DNA of 64,000 nucleotides from Mesorhizobium sangaii (GTDB lineage Bacteria > Pseudomonadota > Alphaproteobacteria > Rhizobiales > Rhizobiaceae): assembly GCF_014207355.1 (NCBI RefSeq), contig NZ_JACHEF010000003.1, positions 781,763 through 845,762 of the forward strand, written 5' to 3'. A program made the translations under genes and the position numbers. The notes beneath the pieces are model-generated. The model had not been told where the DNA came from. It saw nothing but the letters and a program-made list of their open reading frames with translations, and ran no database searches. Positions 32,928 to 41,680 of this stretch are shown piece by piece. Positions within the stretch are counted from its first letter, which is position 1. Each line of letters starts with the position of its first letter.

Positions 32928-33923
32928 TCAGCCGCCGGTGACGCTCATGTGCCGCGAAACGGAGGGGCGGCTGGTGCGGCGGTCGATGATGAAATCATGG
33001 CCCTTCGGCTTGCGACCGATCGCTTCGTCGATGGCTTCGGCAACCAGCTCATTGCCCTCGGACGCACGCAAGGGCGCGCGCAGGTCGGCGGCATCCTCCT
33101 GGCCGAGGCACATATAGAGCGTGCCGGTGCAGGTCAGCCGGACGCGGTTGCAGCTCTCGCAGAAATTATGCGTCATCGGTGTGATGAAGCCGAGCCGTCC
33201 GCCGGTCTCGGCGACATGCACGTAGCGGGCCGGGCCGCCGGTCTTGAAGGGAATGTCGGTCAACGTGAACTGGCGTTCCAGCGACGCGCGCAGTAGCGAC
33301 AGCGGCAGGTACTGGTCGGTGCGGTCGCCGTCGATCTCGCCCATCGGCATGGTTTCGATGACCGTCAGGTCCATGCCGCGGCCATGCGCCCAACGCATCA
33401 TGTCTGGCAGTTCGGCGTCGTTGAAATCCCGCAGTGCCACCGTGTTGAGCTTGACCTTCAGCCCGGCCGCAAGTGCCGCATCGATGCCTTGCATGACCTT
33501 GTCGAGATGGCCCCAGCGGGTGATCTTGTGGAACTTGTCGGCATCGAGCGTGTCGAGCGAGACGTTGATGCGCTTGACGCCGCAATCGGCGAGCTCGGCG
33601 GCGAAGCGCGACAGCTGCGAGCCGTTGGTGGTCAGCGTCAATTCTTCCAGCGCGCCGCTGTTGAGATGCCGCGACAGCTGGCGCACGAGGTGCATGATGT
33701 TCTTGCGAACCAGCGGTTCGCCGCCGGTGAGGCGCAATTTCCTGACACCTTTTTCGATGAACACCGTGCACAGCCGGTCGAGTTCTTCCAGCGACAGCAG
33801 GTCCTTCTTCGGCAAGAAGGCCATGTCCTCGGCCATGCAATAGGTGCAGCGGAAGTCGCAGCGGTCGGTCACCGACACCCTGAGATAGCTGATGGTGCGC
33901 CCAAAAGGATCGATCATGTCCAT
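32928..33923 (-). CDS. moaA: GTP 3',8-cyclase (radical SAM)
   Basis: Catalyses the first step of molybdenum cofactor synthesis, turning GTP into 3',8-cH2GTP. The 331-residue protein has the radical SAM cluster in DRCDFRCTYCMAE, the SAM loop LTGGEPLVRK, and the second cluster in FCESCNRVRLTCTGTLYMC. The C terminus ends with the required Gly-Gly. An in-frame start at 33917 would remove two residues. moaC and moeA are not in the window, and I found no Moco riboswitch upstream. Confidence 0.96.
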   Translation of the reverse strand: MDMIDPFGRTISYLRVSVTDRCDFRCTYCMAEDMAFLPKKDLLSLEELDRLCTVFIEKGVRKLRLTGGEPLVRKNIMHLVRQLSRHLNSGALEELTLTTNGSQLSRFAAELADCGVKRINVSLDTLDADKFHKITRWGHLDKVMQGIDAALAAGLKVKLNTVALRDFNDAELPDMMRWAHGRGMDLTVIETMPMGEIDGDRTDQYLPLSLLRASLERQFTLTDIPFKTGGPARYVHVAETGGRLGFITPMTHNFCESCNRVRLTCTGTLYMCLGQEDAADLRAPLRASEGNELVAEAIDEAIGRKPKGHDFIIDRRTSRPSVSRHMSVTGG

Positions 33924-34122
33924 GCTTCAAGCAATTCCCGTGGCCGTGAGCGGCATCGTTATATACCGCTATGTGATACGATCCGGCCTGTCATTCAAGA
34001 TACCGCTTCTCGATCTTTGGTAACATTCCCTGGCCGACATCGCATGTCGGCTCACCTCAAACGGCCTTTTCCCTTCCGGAGAAGCAGCGTAGGGAAGGGG
34101 GATTGCCACGGGATCGAACACC

Positions 34123-34476
34123 ATGACCGCACCCAGGGAACTCAGGGTCTCGAAGGACCGCAAACTGCTGTCCGTCACCTTTCCCGATCATCGGCCGTTC
34201 GAACTGCCGGCGGAGCTGTTGCGTGTCGCTTCGCCATCGGCCGAAGTGCAGGGCCATTCGCCAGACCAGCGGGTCACGGTTCCCGGCAAGCGCAATGTGG
34301 CGATCCTGAAGATCGAGCCGGTCGGCAATTATGCGGTGCGCATCACCTTCGATGATTTCCACGACACCGGCATCTTCACCTGGAATTACCTGCACACGCT
34401 GGGCCACGAGAAGGATGAGCGCTGGAATGCCTATCTCGCCGAGCTTGCGGAAAAGGGCCTGAGCCGGGACCGCTAG
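34123..34476 (+). CDS. DUF971 (GBBH-like N-terminal) protein
   Basis: A 117-residue protein with the small domain found at the N terminus of gamma-butyrobetaine hydroxylase and in iron-sulfur assembly proteins. RELRVSKDRKLLSVTFPD, ELPAELLRVASPSAEVQG and NYAVRITFDDFHDTGIFTW are characteristic. It contains no cysteine, so it is probably a protein-protein or binding module rather than an enzyme. It diverges from moaA. Confidence 0.85.
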   Translation: MTAPRELRVSKDRKLLSVTFPDHRPFELPAELLRVASPSAEVQGHSPDQRVTVPGKRNVAILKIEPVGNYAVRITFDDFHDTGIFTWNYLHTLGHEKDERWNAYLAELAEKGLSRDR

Positions 34477-34542
34477 GCCGTCGCTGTCGTCAAAACGTCA
34501 TCGATGTGGGGTAGCGCCGGCAAAGGTTTGGAGACGAAGACA

Positions 34543-35154
34543 ATGTCGGTCATCACCACGGTCGAGCAGCTCGAGGCGCTCTATGGCGTTCCGGGCGAGG
34601 CTTCGCTGGTCAAGGAACTCGACCGCGTCATTCCCGAATACGCAGCCTTCATCGAGGCCTCGCCCTTCGTCGCGCTGGCGACCAGTGGACCGGAGGGGCT
34701 GGACTGTTCGCCGCGCGGCGATCTCGCCGGCTTCGAGCGCATCGTCGATCCGAAAACGCTGATGATGCCGGACCGTCGCGGCAACAACCGCGCCGATTCG
34801 CTGAAAAACATCATCCGCGACCCACGCGTCGGTCTTTTGTTTCTCGTGCCGGGTTCCGGCACGACGCTTCGCATCAACGGCCGGGCCCATATCACGACGG
34901 ATACAGCGCTGTGCGCGTCATTCACCGTCGACGGCAAGGCGGCGCGCTCGGTCACCGTCGTCGAGATCGATTCGGTCTATTTCCAATGCGCCCGCGCCAT
35001 TGTCCGCTCCGAGCTGTGGAACCCGGCGAGGCATGTCGACCCGAAGTCGCTGCCGACGCCCGGACAGATCCTGGAAATCACCAGCCACAAGAATATCGAC
35101 GGCGAGACCTACGACAAGGAATGGCCGGAGCGGGCGAAGAAGACGATGTGGTAG
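34543..35154 (+). CDS. PPOX-class FMN-binding protein (MSMEG_1061 type)
   Basis: A 203-residue split-barrel flavoprotein. FVALATSGPEGLDCSPRGD and DRRGNNRADSLKNIIRDPRVGLLFLVPG, with GRAHITTD, match the family of F420- or FMN-dependent PPOX-like oxidoreductases. The substrate is unknown. ATG 34543 is chosen for GGAGACGAAGACA upstream; the frame is open from 34504. It is 66 bases after the DUF971 gene and probably cotranscribed; it runs convergent with marR. Confidence 0.85.
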   Translation: MSVITTVEQLEALYGVPGEASLVKELDRVIPEYAAFIEASPFVALATSGPEGLDCSPRGDLAGFERIVDPKTLMMPDRRGNNRADSLKNIIRDPRVGLLFLVPGSGTTLRINGRAHITTDTALCASFTVDGKAARSVTVVEIDSVYFQCARAIVRSELWNPARHVDPKSLPTPGQILEITSHKNIDGETYDKEWPERAKKTMW

Positions 35155-35172
35155 TTTTCCTAGCTGAAAGGG

Positions 35173-35625
35173 CTAGGCGTCTTTCAGCACCTCATAGATC
35201 TTGCGCATCTGCTCGCCGATCATGTCGCATTGTTCCGGTGTCGACTGGCTCATGGCCTTCTCGATGAGCGCCATGTGCACTTTCAGCGCCTGCATCAGCA
35301 GCGCCTCGCCGGCTTCGGTCAAGGCGAGCCGCAGGATGCGCTTGTCCTTCTCGTCGCCTTCGCGGCGCAGCAGGCCGCGCGCCTCCAGCTGCGGCAGGAG
35401 CATGGTGATGTTGGAGCGGCCGACGAGCAGCTTGCGGGCAAGGTCGTGCTGCGACATGCCTGGGTGACGGTAGAGGTTCATCAGCACGTCGAGCTGCGCC
35501 GGCTTCAGGTCGAGCGGCGCCAGTTTTGTCGCAAGCGTGCGTTCAAGCACATGGCAGGCGCGCGCCACCGCCACCCAGTTGCGAAAACGCGGGTTGTCCC
35601 AAGGTAACTCTTGTTTATTGTTCAT
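35173..35625 (-). CDS. MarR-family transcriptional regulator
   Basis: A 150-residue winged-helix repressor. KPAQLDVLMNLYRHPGMSQ and LARKLLVGRSNITMLLPQLEARGLL form the recognition region, followed by the DEKDKRILRLALTEAGEALL wing. It diverges from an alpha/beta hydrolase gene across 47 bases holding two tandem palindromes, one of which covers this gene's start codon. Autorepression and control of the hydrolase are therefore likely. Confidence 0.9.
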   Translation of the reverse strand: MNNKQELPWDNPRFRNWVAVARACHVLERTLATKLAPLDLKPAQLDVLMNLYRHPGMSQHDLARKLLVGRSNITMLLPQLEARGLLRREGDEKDKRILRLALTEAGEALLMQALKVHMALIEKAMSQSTPEQCDMIGEQMRKIYEVLKDA

Positions 35626-35653
35626 CTTTGAACTATTATGTTCATGCTTGAAC
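35620..35653. promoter_or_regulatory. Tandem palindromic operator between marR and the hydrolase gene
   Basis: GTTCATCTTTGAAC at 35620-35633 and GTTCATGCTTGAAC at 35640-35653 are two near-identical palindromes (GTTCA-N4-TGAAC) whose centres lie 20 bases apart, so dimers would sit on the same face of the helix. The first overlaps the marR start codon at 35623-35625. Expected binding partner: the MarR protein encoded alongside. Confidence 0.75.
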
Positions 35654-35672
35654 GTATGGATGGATTCTAACT

Positions 35673-36584
35673 ATGGCATCAATCGGGCTGAAGGTCATCC
35701 GGCGGGTGTTTGGTGCAGCTGAGCGTATTGCGCCGCGCCTGACCGGACGCGCGGCTTTCGAACTGTTCTGCCGCACGCCGAATGTGAAGGCGCTCAGCGA
35801 TGGCGAGCGCCGCGCCGTCGACCGTGCGGCCGCGTTCATGTCCGAGGCACGCCATCATCGGCTGAAGACAGCGACCGGCTGCGTCATGGTGCACGAATTC
35901 CGGCCGGAGCCGGGCAGGGCGGCGGCCGGCACGGTGCTTGTCGTGCATGGCTGGCGTTCGCGCACCGAATATATGCGTGCGCTGATCGAAGGCTATCGCG
36001 CGGCCGGCTACAGGGTGGTTTCGCTTGACCTGCCTGGCCACGGCCAGTCGCAGGGCCGACGGCTGAACATGGTCAATGCCGTGGATGCGGTGCGGGTCGC
36101 CGGCGAATGGTTCGGCCCATTCGTGGCTGTTGTCGGTCATTCCTTCGGCGGCGCCGTCGCGGCCAATGCTCTCGCCGGCTCGGTCAAGAACATCCCGCCG
36201 CTGGTGGCCGAACGCCTGGTGCTGATCGCAGCGCCCAGTTCCCTGCCGGCGATCTTCGCCGACTTCAGCCGCATGCTCAACGTCGGCCCGCGCTCGCAGG
36301 CCGCCATGGCGGACCGTGTCGAACATCTTTCCGGCCGGCCGCTGCACGAATTCACCGGCGACCGCCAGCTCGCCGATGCGCCGGTGCCGACCCTGGTCAT
36401 CCACGCACCGGACGACCGTGAAGTTCCGGCCGACCATGCAACACGCTATGCCGGCGCCGGCGGCCATGTGCGGCTCCACTGGGCCGACGGGCTGGGGCAC
36501 CGTCGCATTCTTGCGGACAAGGGCGTGGTCGGACGTGCGGTCGGCTTCGTCGGCGAGCATCACGAGCCGTCGCTGCTGCACTAA
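35673..36584 (+). CDS. Alpha/beta hydrolase
   Basis: A 303-residue serine hydrolase. VVHGWRSRTEYM forms the oxyanion region, VVGHSFGGAVAANALAG carries the nucleophile Ser in GHSFG, and the later VIHAPDDREVP supplies the Asp and GLGHRRIL the His. The N-terminal 75 residues form an uncharacterised cap. Its divergent MarR partner and the two palindromes suggest ligand-induced expression, perhaps by an ester or fatty acid derivative. Confidence 0.87.
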   Translation: MASIGLKVIRRVFGAAERIAPRLTGRAAFELFCRTPNVKALSDGERRAVDRAAAFMSEARHHRLKTATGCVMVHEFRPEPGRAAAGTVLVVHGWRSRTEYMRALIEGYRAAGYRVVSLDLPGHGQSQGRRLNMVNAVDAVRVAGEWFGPFVAVVGHSFGGAVAANALAGSVKNIPPLVAERLVLIAAPSSLPAIFADFSRMLNVGPRSQAAMADRVEHLSGRPLHEFTGDRQLADAPVPTLVIHAPDDREVPADHATRYAGAGGHVRLHWADGLGHRRILADKGVVGRAVGFVGEHHEPSLLH

Positions 36585-36597
36585 ACGGCAATCGAGG

Positions 36598-36993
36598 CTA
36601 TTTCTTCTTCCCGCCGGGTTCGACCGGCAGTCCGGCAGCCTTCCAGGCGGTGTAGCCGCCGAGGATGTGCTTGACCGGCGAAAGCCCCATATCCTGCGCC
36701 GTCTTGGTGGCCAGCGCCGAGCGCCAGCCGCCGGCGCAGAAAAAGACGAAGCTCTTCCCCGAAGCGAAGAACGGCTTGTGATAGGGGCTCTCGGGGTCGA
36801 TCCAGAATTCCAGCATGCCGCGGGTGACATGCTTGGCGCCGGGGATCCTGCCGTCGCGTTCGACCTCGCGCGGATCGCGCAGGTCGACGAAGATGGTGTC
36901 TTCATCGTCAAGCAGCCCGGCTGCTTCCTCCGGCGACACCACCTCGATCTCGGCATTCGCCTCGTCCAGCAGTTCGCGATACCCTTTTTTCAC
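36598..36993 (-). CDS. Rhodanese-like domain protein
   Basis: A 131-residue single-domain sulfurtransferase. FVDLRDPREVERDGRIPGA is the typical first motif, and FFCAGGWRSALATKTAQDMG carries the active-site Cys in a CAGGWR loop. A GTG start at 36993 is preferred because GGGAGG lies 8 bases upstream; ATG 37017 would place that ribosome site inside the gene. It is convergent with the hydrolase gene. The physiological sulfur donor is unknown. Confidence 0.87.
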   Translation of the reverse strand: MKKGYRELLDEANAEIEVVSPEEAAGLLDDEDTIFVDLRDPREVERDGRIPGAKHVTRGMLEFWIDPESPYHKPFFASGKSFVFFCAGGWRSALATKTAQDMGLSPVKHILGGYTAWKAAGLPVEPGGKKK

Positions 36994-37060
36994 AGGCTTG
37001 TCCTCCCGACCGCGCATTTGGCTGGTGTGTGTGGATTTGCAGCACAACGGCCGGCATTTG

Positions 37061-37352
37061 TCACGCTCTGTCCGTGCCGGCCATCGTCTGCCACGCCGCC
37101 ATCGCGCCGGCCACGGTTGCCAGAAGATCCGAATGCGAGGCGCCGTCGCGGGCCTGGATCGACATGCCGTGCTGAACCGTGGCGTAGAAGGTGGCGGCAG
37201 CGCCACAGTCGAACCCAACCGGCAGTTCGCCCTCGGCAACGCCGCGTTCGAGACGCTTGCGCAGGGCGGCATGATTCTCGGCGCGACGACGGCGCAGGTC
37301 GTCGCAGATGGCGCCGCGGCTGGAGTCCTGGTGCAGCGCGCCGAGCGTTATC
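37061..37352 (-). pseudogene. TetR-family regulator remnant (C-terminal part only)
   Basis: Only the ligand-binding C terminus of a TetR-type repressor remains: LGALHQDSSRGAI, RRRRAENHAALRKRLERGVA, EGELPVGF and FYATVQHGMSIQARDGASHS, which match typical TetR C-terminal sequence. The DNA-binding N-terminal half (roughly 100 residues) is absent. Upstream of about 37352 the same frame is antisense to a short-chain dehydrogenase, which is itself missing its N terminus. The frame stays open by chance to 37642, but the product would not be a working repressor. Confidence 0.8.
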
Positions 37353-37934
37353 AAGGGCGGCCGCGCCATCGCCATCAAGGCCGACAACCGCGACGCCGCG
37401 GCCATAGACAAGGCCGTCGATGACGCAGCGACCGCATTTGGCCGGCTCGACATCCTGGTCAACAGCGCCGGCATCTGGCGCGCCGCACCCATCGACACCC
37501 TGTCGCTCGCCGATTTCGACGAGACCATGTCGGTCAATCTCAGAGCCCCGTTCATCGCTTCGAAGGCGGCGGCAGTGCATATGGGCGAGGGCGGCAGGAT
37601 CATCTCGATCGGCAGCAATCTTGCCGAGCGGGTGACCGACACAAGTCTGGGCGCCTATTCGGCCAGCAAGGCGGCACTCGTCGGCCTGACCAAGGCGCTG
37701 GCGCGCGACCTTGGCGCGCGCGGCATCACCGCCAATGTCGTCCACCCCGGTTCGACCGACACCGACATGAATCCGGCCGATGGCCCGCATGCCGAACACC
37801 AGCGCCAGAAGATGGCAACGCCGCGCTTTGGCAAAGCCGAGGACATTGCCGGCATGGTCGCCTGGCTCGCGGGGCCGGAAGGCCGATTCGTCACCGGCGC
37901 GGCGCTGACCATCGACGGCGGCGCCAACGCCTGA
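37352..37934 (+). pseudogene. Short-chain dehydrogenase remnant (N terminus deleted)
   Basis: The sequence from GGRAIAIKADNRD onward is a normal SDR: LDILVNSAGIW, the Ser region IISIGSNLAE, catalytic YSASK, and the C-terminal GPEGRFVTGAALTIDGGANA. The first 40-50 residues, including the TGxxxGIG cofactor loop, are missing. The open frame begins at 37308 inside the antisense tetR remnant, so the apparent start is not native. Without the cofactor loop the protein should be inactive. Confidence 0.82.
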
Positions 37935-37953
37935 TTCCCGGGGGATTTCCCGC

Positions 37954-37984
37954 CGGCCGGAGCGGAGACACCTCGCTCCGGCCG
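37954..37984. terminator. Hairpin after the SDR remnant
   Basis: An 11-bp inverted repeat, CGGCCGGAGCG/CGCTCCGGCCG, lies 20 bases after the SDR stop. No T-run follows; it is a likely terminator of the former SDR gene. Confidence 0.5.
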
Positions 37985-38147
37985 TCACGATGTTGTGAAA
38001 CCGTTCTGCAACAAGCGTTCCAAAATTTATGGAAGCTTAACGAAATCAGTATGAATCAGTATAGTCGCGCCTTACATCCGCCATGCGGTGAGCGAGATCG
38101 TCTTAACGGTGCGGAACGGGAACCGGTTACAGCCGGGCGGGTGATTC

Positions 38148-40028
38148 ATGAAATTCCTCCGAAACAAGGCAACCGTGATGCCGCTGGTGGCGATCTCGGC
38201 AACGCTGGCCTTCGGTGTGCCACAGGCAGGCGCGCAAGGGCTCTTCGAAATGCTTTTCGGAGGTGGCGTCAGGCATGAGCCGCAAGGTGAGTTTCCACCC
38301 GCGCCGCCCAAGCACAAGCCGAAAGTGCCGGGTGGCGGCGGCGGCGTAAAAATCAGCAGCCCGTCCTACTACACCTACAAGGCCGATCGGCTGGTGCGCA
38401 TCGACTTTTCGGCGCTGGCCGCGGCTCCACAGCCGGCGGCGGCGCAGGACGCCGCTTTCGTGCCGTCGGCCACGGGGGCTGCCTTCCACGACGCCATTGC
38501 CGGCTTGAGCGACTACGAGCTCTATGCCGAGCCCGATATCGCCAAGGCGCTGATCGCCTATTACTCGGCCAATCCGGATTTCATCTGGGTGACCGGCACT
38601 GGCCTTAACAGCCGCGCGCAGGATGCGGTGCGGGTGCTGGGGGAGGCAGCGAGCTACGGCCTTGAGCCGGCCGACTACACGGTCAACGTGCCTGCCGCCA
38701 ACGCCTCGCCGGCCGACGCCAATGCACAGATGAAAGAGCTCGTCCGCTTCGAGATGGCGCTCTCGGCACGCGTGCTGCGCTATGCCCATGATGCCCAGAA
38801 CGGCCGCGTCGAGCCCAATCGCATGACCGGCTACTATGATTTCCCGGCAAAGCCGCTCGACCTGCAAGGCGTATTGAAAACGCTGGCGCATACCCAAGAG
38901 GTGCGCACCTATCTCGAATCGCGTCATCCGCAGAATGCGGAATACCAGGCGTTGCGCGTCGAATTGGAAGCGTTGCAGGCCAGCGCCGAGAACGAGATCG
39001 TCGTCGACCCGAAGCTGCTGCTGAAGCCGGGCGAAACCAGCCCCGAACTGCCGAAGCTGCTGACCCTGATCGCCCGCAATCTCGATGATGAGACGGGTGG
39101 CGCCTATGGCGAGATCCTTTCCAGGCTGGCCACCAGCGAAGTCTATGTCCCGGAACTGGTTCCGGTGATCGAGGCCGTGCAGAAGAAAGCCGGCATGAAG
39201 GGCGACGGCGTCATCGGACCGCGCACCGTCGCAACGCTGGCCGGAACGTCCAAGGCCGACAGGCTGCTGAAGGTCGAGGTGGCGCTGGAAGAACTGCGCT
39301 GGCTGCCTTCCGATCTCGGCAGCCCACGTGTCTTCATCAACCAGCCGGCCTTCACCGCGAGCTACATCGACAATGGCGAGGAAAAGCTGAAGACGCGTGC
39401 GGTCATCGGCCGGACCACCAACCAGACCGCCTTCTTCTACAACCAGATCAAGCAGGTCGACTTCCATCCCTATTGGGGCGTGCCGCAGTCGATCATCGTC
39501 AACGAGATGCTGCCCAGGCTGCGTAGCGATCCCGGCTATCTCGACCGGGCCGGTTACGAGGTCACCGATTCGCGCGGCAAGCGCATCCCTTCGTCGGCGG
39601 TCGACTGGGGCGCGTATGGCGCCAACATTCCCTATAGCGTGCGCCAGCAGCCAAGCGAGGCCAATGCGCTGGGCGAGCTGAAGATCCTGTTCCCCAACAA
39701 GCACGCGATCTACATGCACGACACGCCGCAGAAATCGTTCTTCAAGCAGGATATGCGCGCGCTCAGCCATGGCTGCGTGCGGCTGCAGGATCCGCGCGGC
39801 ATGGCGGCCGCCGTGCTGGGCACCTCGGTCGACGATATCGCCGAGAAGCTGAAGCACGGACACTCGACCGAGGACGTGACGCGCAAGATCCCGGTCTACG
39901 TCGCCTATTTCACCGCCTGGCCTGATATGTCCGGCAAGGTCGAATATTTCGGCGACATCTACGATCGCGATACGCGGCTGAAGCAGGCGTTGGACGCCAC
40001 CGAGGCGGTGCGCTCGCCGTCGAGTTGA
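38148..40028 (+). CDS. Large L,D-transpeptidase with peptidoglycan-binding domain (YcbB/LdtD type)
   Basis: A 626-residue secreted enzyme. Residues 1-29 are a Sec signal ending AGAQ, followed by a Pro/Gly-rich linker (35-66). A YcbB-type scaffold domain follows, then a peptidoglycan-binding helical domain near 340-370 (GVIGPRTVATLA). The YkuD catalytic domain ends with YMHDTPQKSFF and the active-site SHGCVRL, placing nucleophile Cys at 543. It would form 3-3 cross-links. It is preceded by a 213-bp spacer and is a second, larger enzyme alongside the one at 240-1358. Confidence 0.92.
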   Translation: MKFLRNKATVMPLVAISATLAFGVPQAGAQGLFEMLFGGGVRHEPQGEFPPAPPKHKPKVPGGGGGVKISSPSYYTYKADRLVRIDFSALAAAPQPAAAQDAAFVPSATGAAFHDAIAGLSDYELYAEPDIAKALIAYYSANPDFIWVTGTGLNSRAQDAVRVLGEAASYGLEPADYTVNVPAANASPADANAQMKELVRFEMALSARVLRYAHDAQNGRVEPNRMTGYYDFPAKPLDLQGVLKTLAHTQEVRTYLESRHPQNAEYQALRVELEALQASAENEIVVDPKLLLKPGETSPELPKLLTLIARNLDDETGGAYGEILSRLATSEVYVPELVPVIEAVQKKAGMKGDGVIGPRTVATLAGTSKADRLLKVEVALEELRWLPSDLGSPRVFINQPAFTASYIDNGEEKLKTRAVIGRTTNQTAFFYNQIKQVDFHPYWGVPQSIIVNEMLPRLRSDPGYLDRAGYEVTDSRGKRIPSSAVDWGAYGANIPYSVRQQPSEANALGELKILFPNKHAIYMHDTPQKSFFKQDMRALSHGCVRLQDPRGMAAAVLGTSVDDIAEKLKHGHSTEDVTRKIPVYVAYFTAWPDMSGKVEYFGDIYDRDTRLKQALDATEAVRSPSS

Positions 40029-40050
40029 GCAGCGACCTTTCTCGGCTTCC

Positions 40051-40152
40051 AAAGCGCGTCGGCTGAAACAGGTTCAGCCGAGGCGCTTTAAGGCTTTGTT
40101 TTTATGCATGTCGTTGTCCCAAAACCGTTGCGCGCTTTTGGGCGACAGGCAT
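40051..40152. repeat. Two-module rhizobial intergenic repeat, copy D
   Basis: About 102 bp: AAAGCGCGTCGGC...GCCGAGGCGCTTTA, then TGCATGTCGTTGTCCCAAAA...GCGCTTTTGGGCGACAGGCAT. Its right end touches the stop codon of the convergent membrane-protein gene and its left end lies 22 bases after the L,D-transpeptidase stop. Confidence 0.8.
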
Positions 40153-40628
40153 CAACGCTCAAACAGGGGGCGGCGGAAACCCGCGTCGCGTCCAGCGATC
40201 AGCCAATAGACCAATCCGGCGACAAGGCCGGCAGCGGCGATGATGCCGATGTCGGCCCAGCGCTCGGGGTCCATGTCCTCCGCTGAACTTGGCCAGATCA
40301 GGAAGAAACCGCCGGCGGCCGCCGCGGCGCCGAAAAGCATGTGCAGCAGGACATTGCGCAACGAGAAGAGTTCGGCAATCAGCGCGAAGATGAGCGTTTG
40401 CAGTGCGGTCACGACAATGGTCAGGAAATAGACGAACATGCCGAGCGGCGGAACCACTAGGACGGCGATCGGCGAGACGCCCATGACGTCGAAATAGGCG
40501 GACGCGTTGGGCAGGGCACTGAGCGCGGCGTAGATCGCCACGACGGCGATCAAGCCGACCAGCACCGACACAAGGTAGCCGGCCAACATCATCAATATAC
40601 GCTTCAGCACGTGCTTCGCCGTCGCCAT
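40152..40628 (-). CDS. Small membrane protein, unknown function
   Basis: A protein of 158 residues with four membrane segments (about 12-33, 52-78, 95-112 and 125-147) and a short cytoplasmic RDAGFRRPLFER tail. I recognise no characterised family. GGGGGGTGGGC precedes ATG 40628; a GTG at 40634 is in frame. It is convergent with the L,D-transpeptidase, and a repeat element reaches its stop codon. Confidence 0.7.
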   Translation of the reverse strand: MATAKHVLKRILMMLAGYLVSVLVGLIAVVAIYAALSALPNASAYFDVMGVSPIAVLVVPPLGMFVYFLTIVVTALQTLIFALIAELFSLRNVLLHMLFGAAAAAGGFFLIWPSSAEDMDPERWADIGIIAAAGLVAGLVYWLIAGRDAGFRRPLFER

Positions 40629-40781
40629 GCCCACCCCCCATGCGGCGCCTATAAGCCGCAGTCAGCCATCAAAGCGAGACTGACGCAAGGGGAAGGCGGA
40701 TGGCGCAGGGTAATCGCTTCAGACCAATGACAAGCTCGACTTGTGGCGGAGACCACCAATTGCCGAAGTCGGCGCCGCAGC

Positions 40782-41522
40782 TCAGGCGCCGCCGCACATA
40801 TGCTCAGAGTCCGGCAGCGCCCACGACGCTTTGATCGCGAGATCGATGCCGTAGTAGACGCGGCCGCGCTCATCGCCCTTGGGGCAATCCCTGGGAATGG
40901 AGATCAGACACATGACGGCTGCGTCGCCGACCTTCGAGGCGGCCAGGCCAGGGTCGCGATCATAGGAGACGGCGCCGCCGTCATTGGTGAATGTCGCGGC
41001 GCTGCCACCATCCGGGTTGGCGGTTTCCAGCGGATCGTCGCCAAGTCGCGTGGTCAGCGTCTTGATATGGGTGGACGCGCATCGGCCGATTGCCGAGGGC
41101 AGCGGCTTGTCCGTCTCTTTCGGGTTTCGCGCTGCGGCCTCCAGCGCCTTCTTGCCGATCAGCGCGATGTTGTAGTCTTGCACCCATGGCGGCGCGGCGC
41201 CATAGGTTTGCAGCGCGTTGTTCAGCGCGCTGACGATGCAAGCGGTGTCGCTCTTGCAGGCATTGCGGTCGGCATTCAACCCGCGGGCGATCTTGCGCTT
41301 GTCGCCGCCGAACGCCGGCTCGAAACCCTTGAACGCCTTGGAGACCAGCAGATCGATGGCCGACAGCTGCGGATCGGCGCAGATCGCCTTTTCCGCCGGC
41401 AGGGTTGCCTTGCCGCAATCGAAGGATGGTCCGTCAGCCCGCGCAGGAGCGGTCCCAACGATGCCGCCGGCCAGGATGGTGGCGAGCACGGCCAGAAGAC
41501 GGATTCGAACGGAAGATCGCAT
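40782..41522 (-). CDS. Secreted DUF1311/LprI-like protein
   Basis: A 246-residue exported protein. Residues 1-29 are a Sec signal ending APARA. The N-terminal mature part, FDCGKATLPAEKAICADPQLSAID with KIARGLNADRNACKSDTACI, is the cysteine-rich lysozyme-inhibitor-like (LprI, DUF1311) motif. The C-terminal 120 residues are not assigned but contain three more cysteines. ATG 41522 follows GGGGGGCAATC. A role in resisting host lysozyme is possible from family membership but not shown. Confidence 0.75.
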   Translation of the reverse strand: MRSSVRIRLLAVLATILAGGIVGTAPARADGPSFDCGKATLPAEKAICADPQLSAIDLLVSKAFKGFEPAFGGDKRKIARGLNADRNACKSDTACIVSALNNALQTYGAAPPWVQDYNIALIGKKALEAAARNPKETDKPLPSAIGRCASTHIKTLTTRLGDDPLETANPDGGSAATFTNDGGAVSYDRDPGLAASKVGDAAVMCLISIPRDCPKGDERGRVYYGIDLAIKASWALPDSEHMCGGA

Positions 41523-41680
41523 GATTGCCCCCCAAGCCGAGCATTGCCCAAGGCGCAGCCCACGCCCTAGCATGCATGTCATACCTCAAGGATGGACAAT
41601 TTTGGGCAAACCACTGGCCAATGAGAATGCACGGAACTGGCCGGCTCATTCCCGTCGGATATGAGCGCCCGCCGGAGAAC

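Noticed and set aside
33924..34122. Molybdenum cofactor riboswitch upstream of moaA
   Set aside because: No matching conserved core; riboswitches of this class are also not expected in rhizobia.
38127..40052. A 641-codon minus-strand open frame opposite the large L,D-transpeptidase
   Set aside because: High-GC antisense shadow; the plus frame has signal peptide and catalytic motifs, the minus frame has none.
41571..41632. Degraded fifth copy of the two-module repeat
   Set aside because: Only short fragments (GCATGCATGTC and TTTTGGGCA) match; the hairpin pairing is lost.
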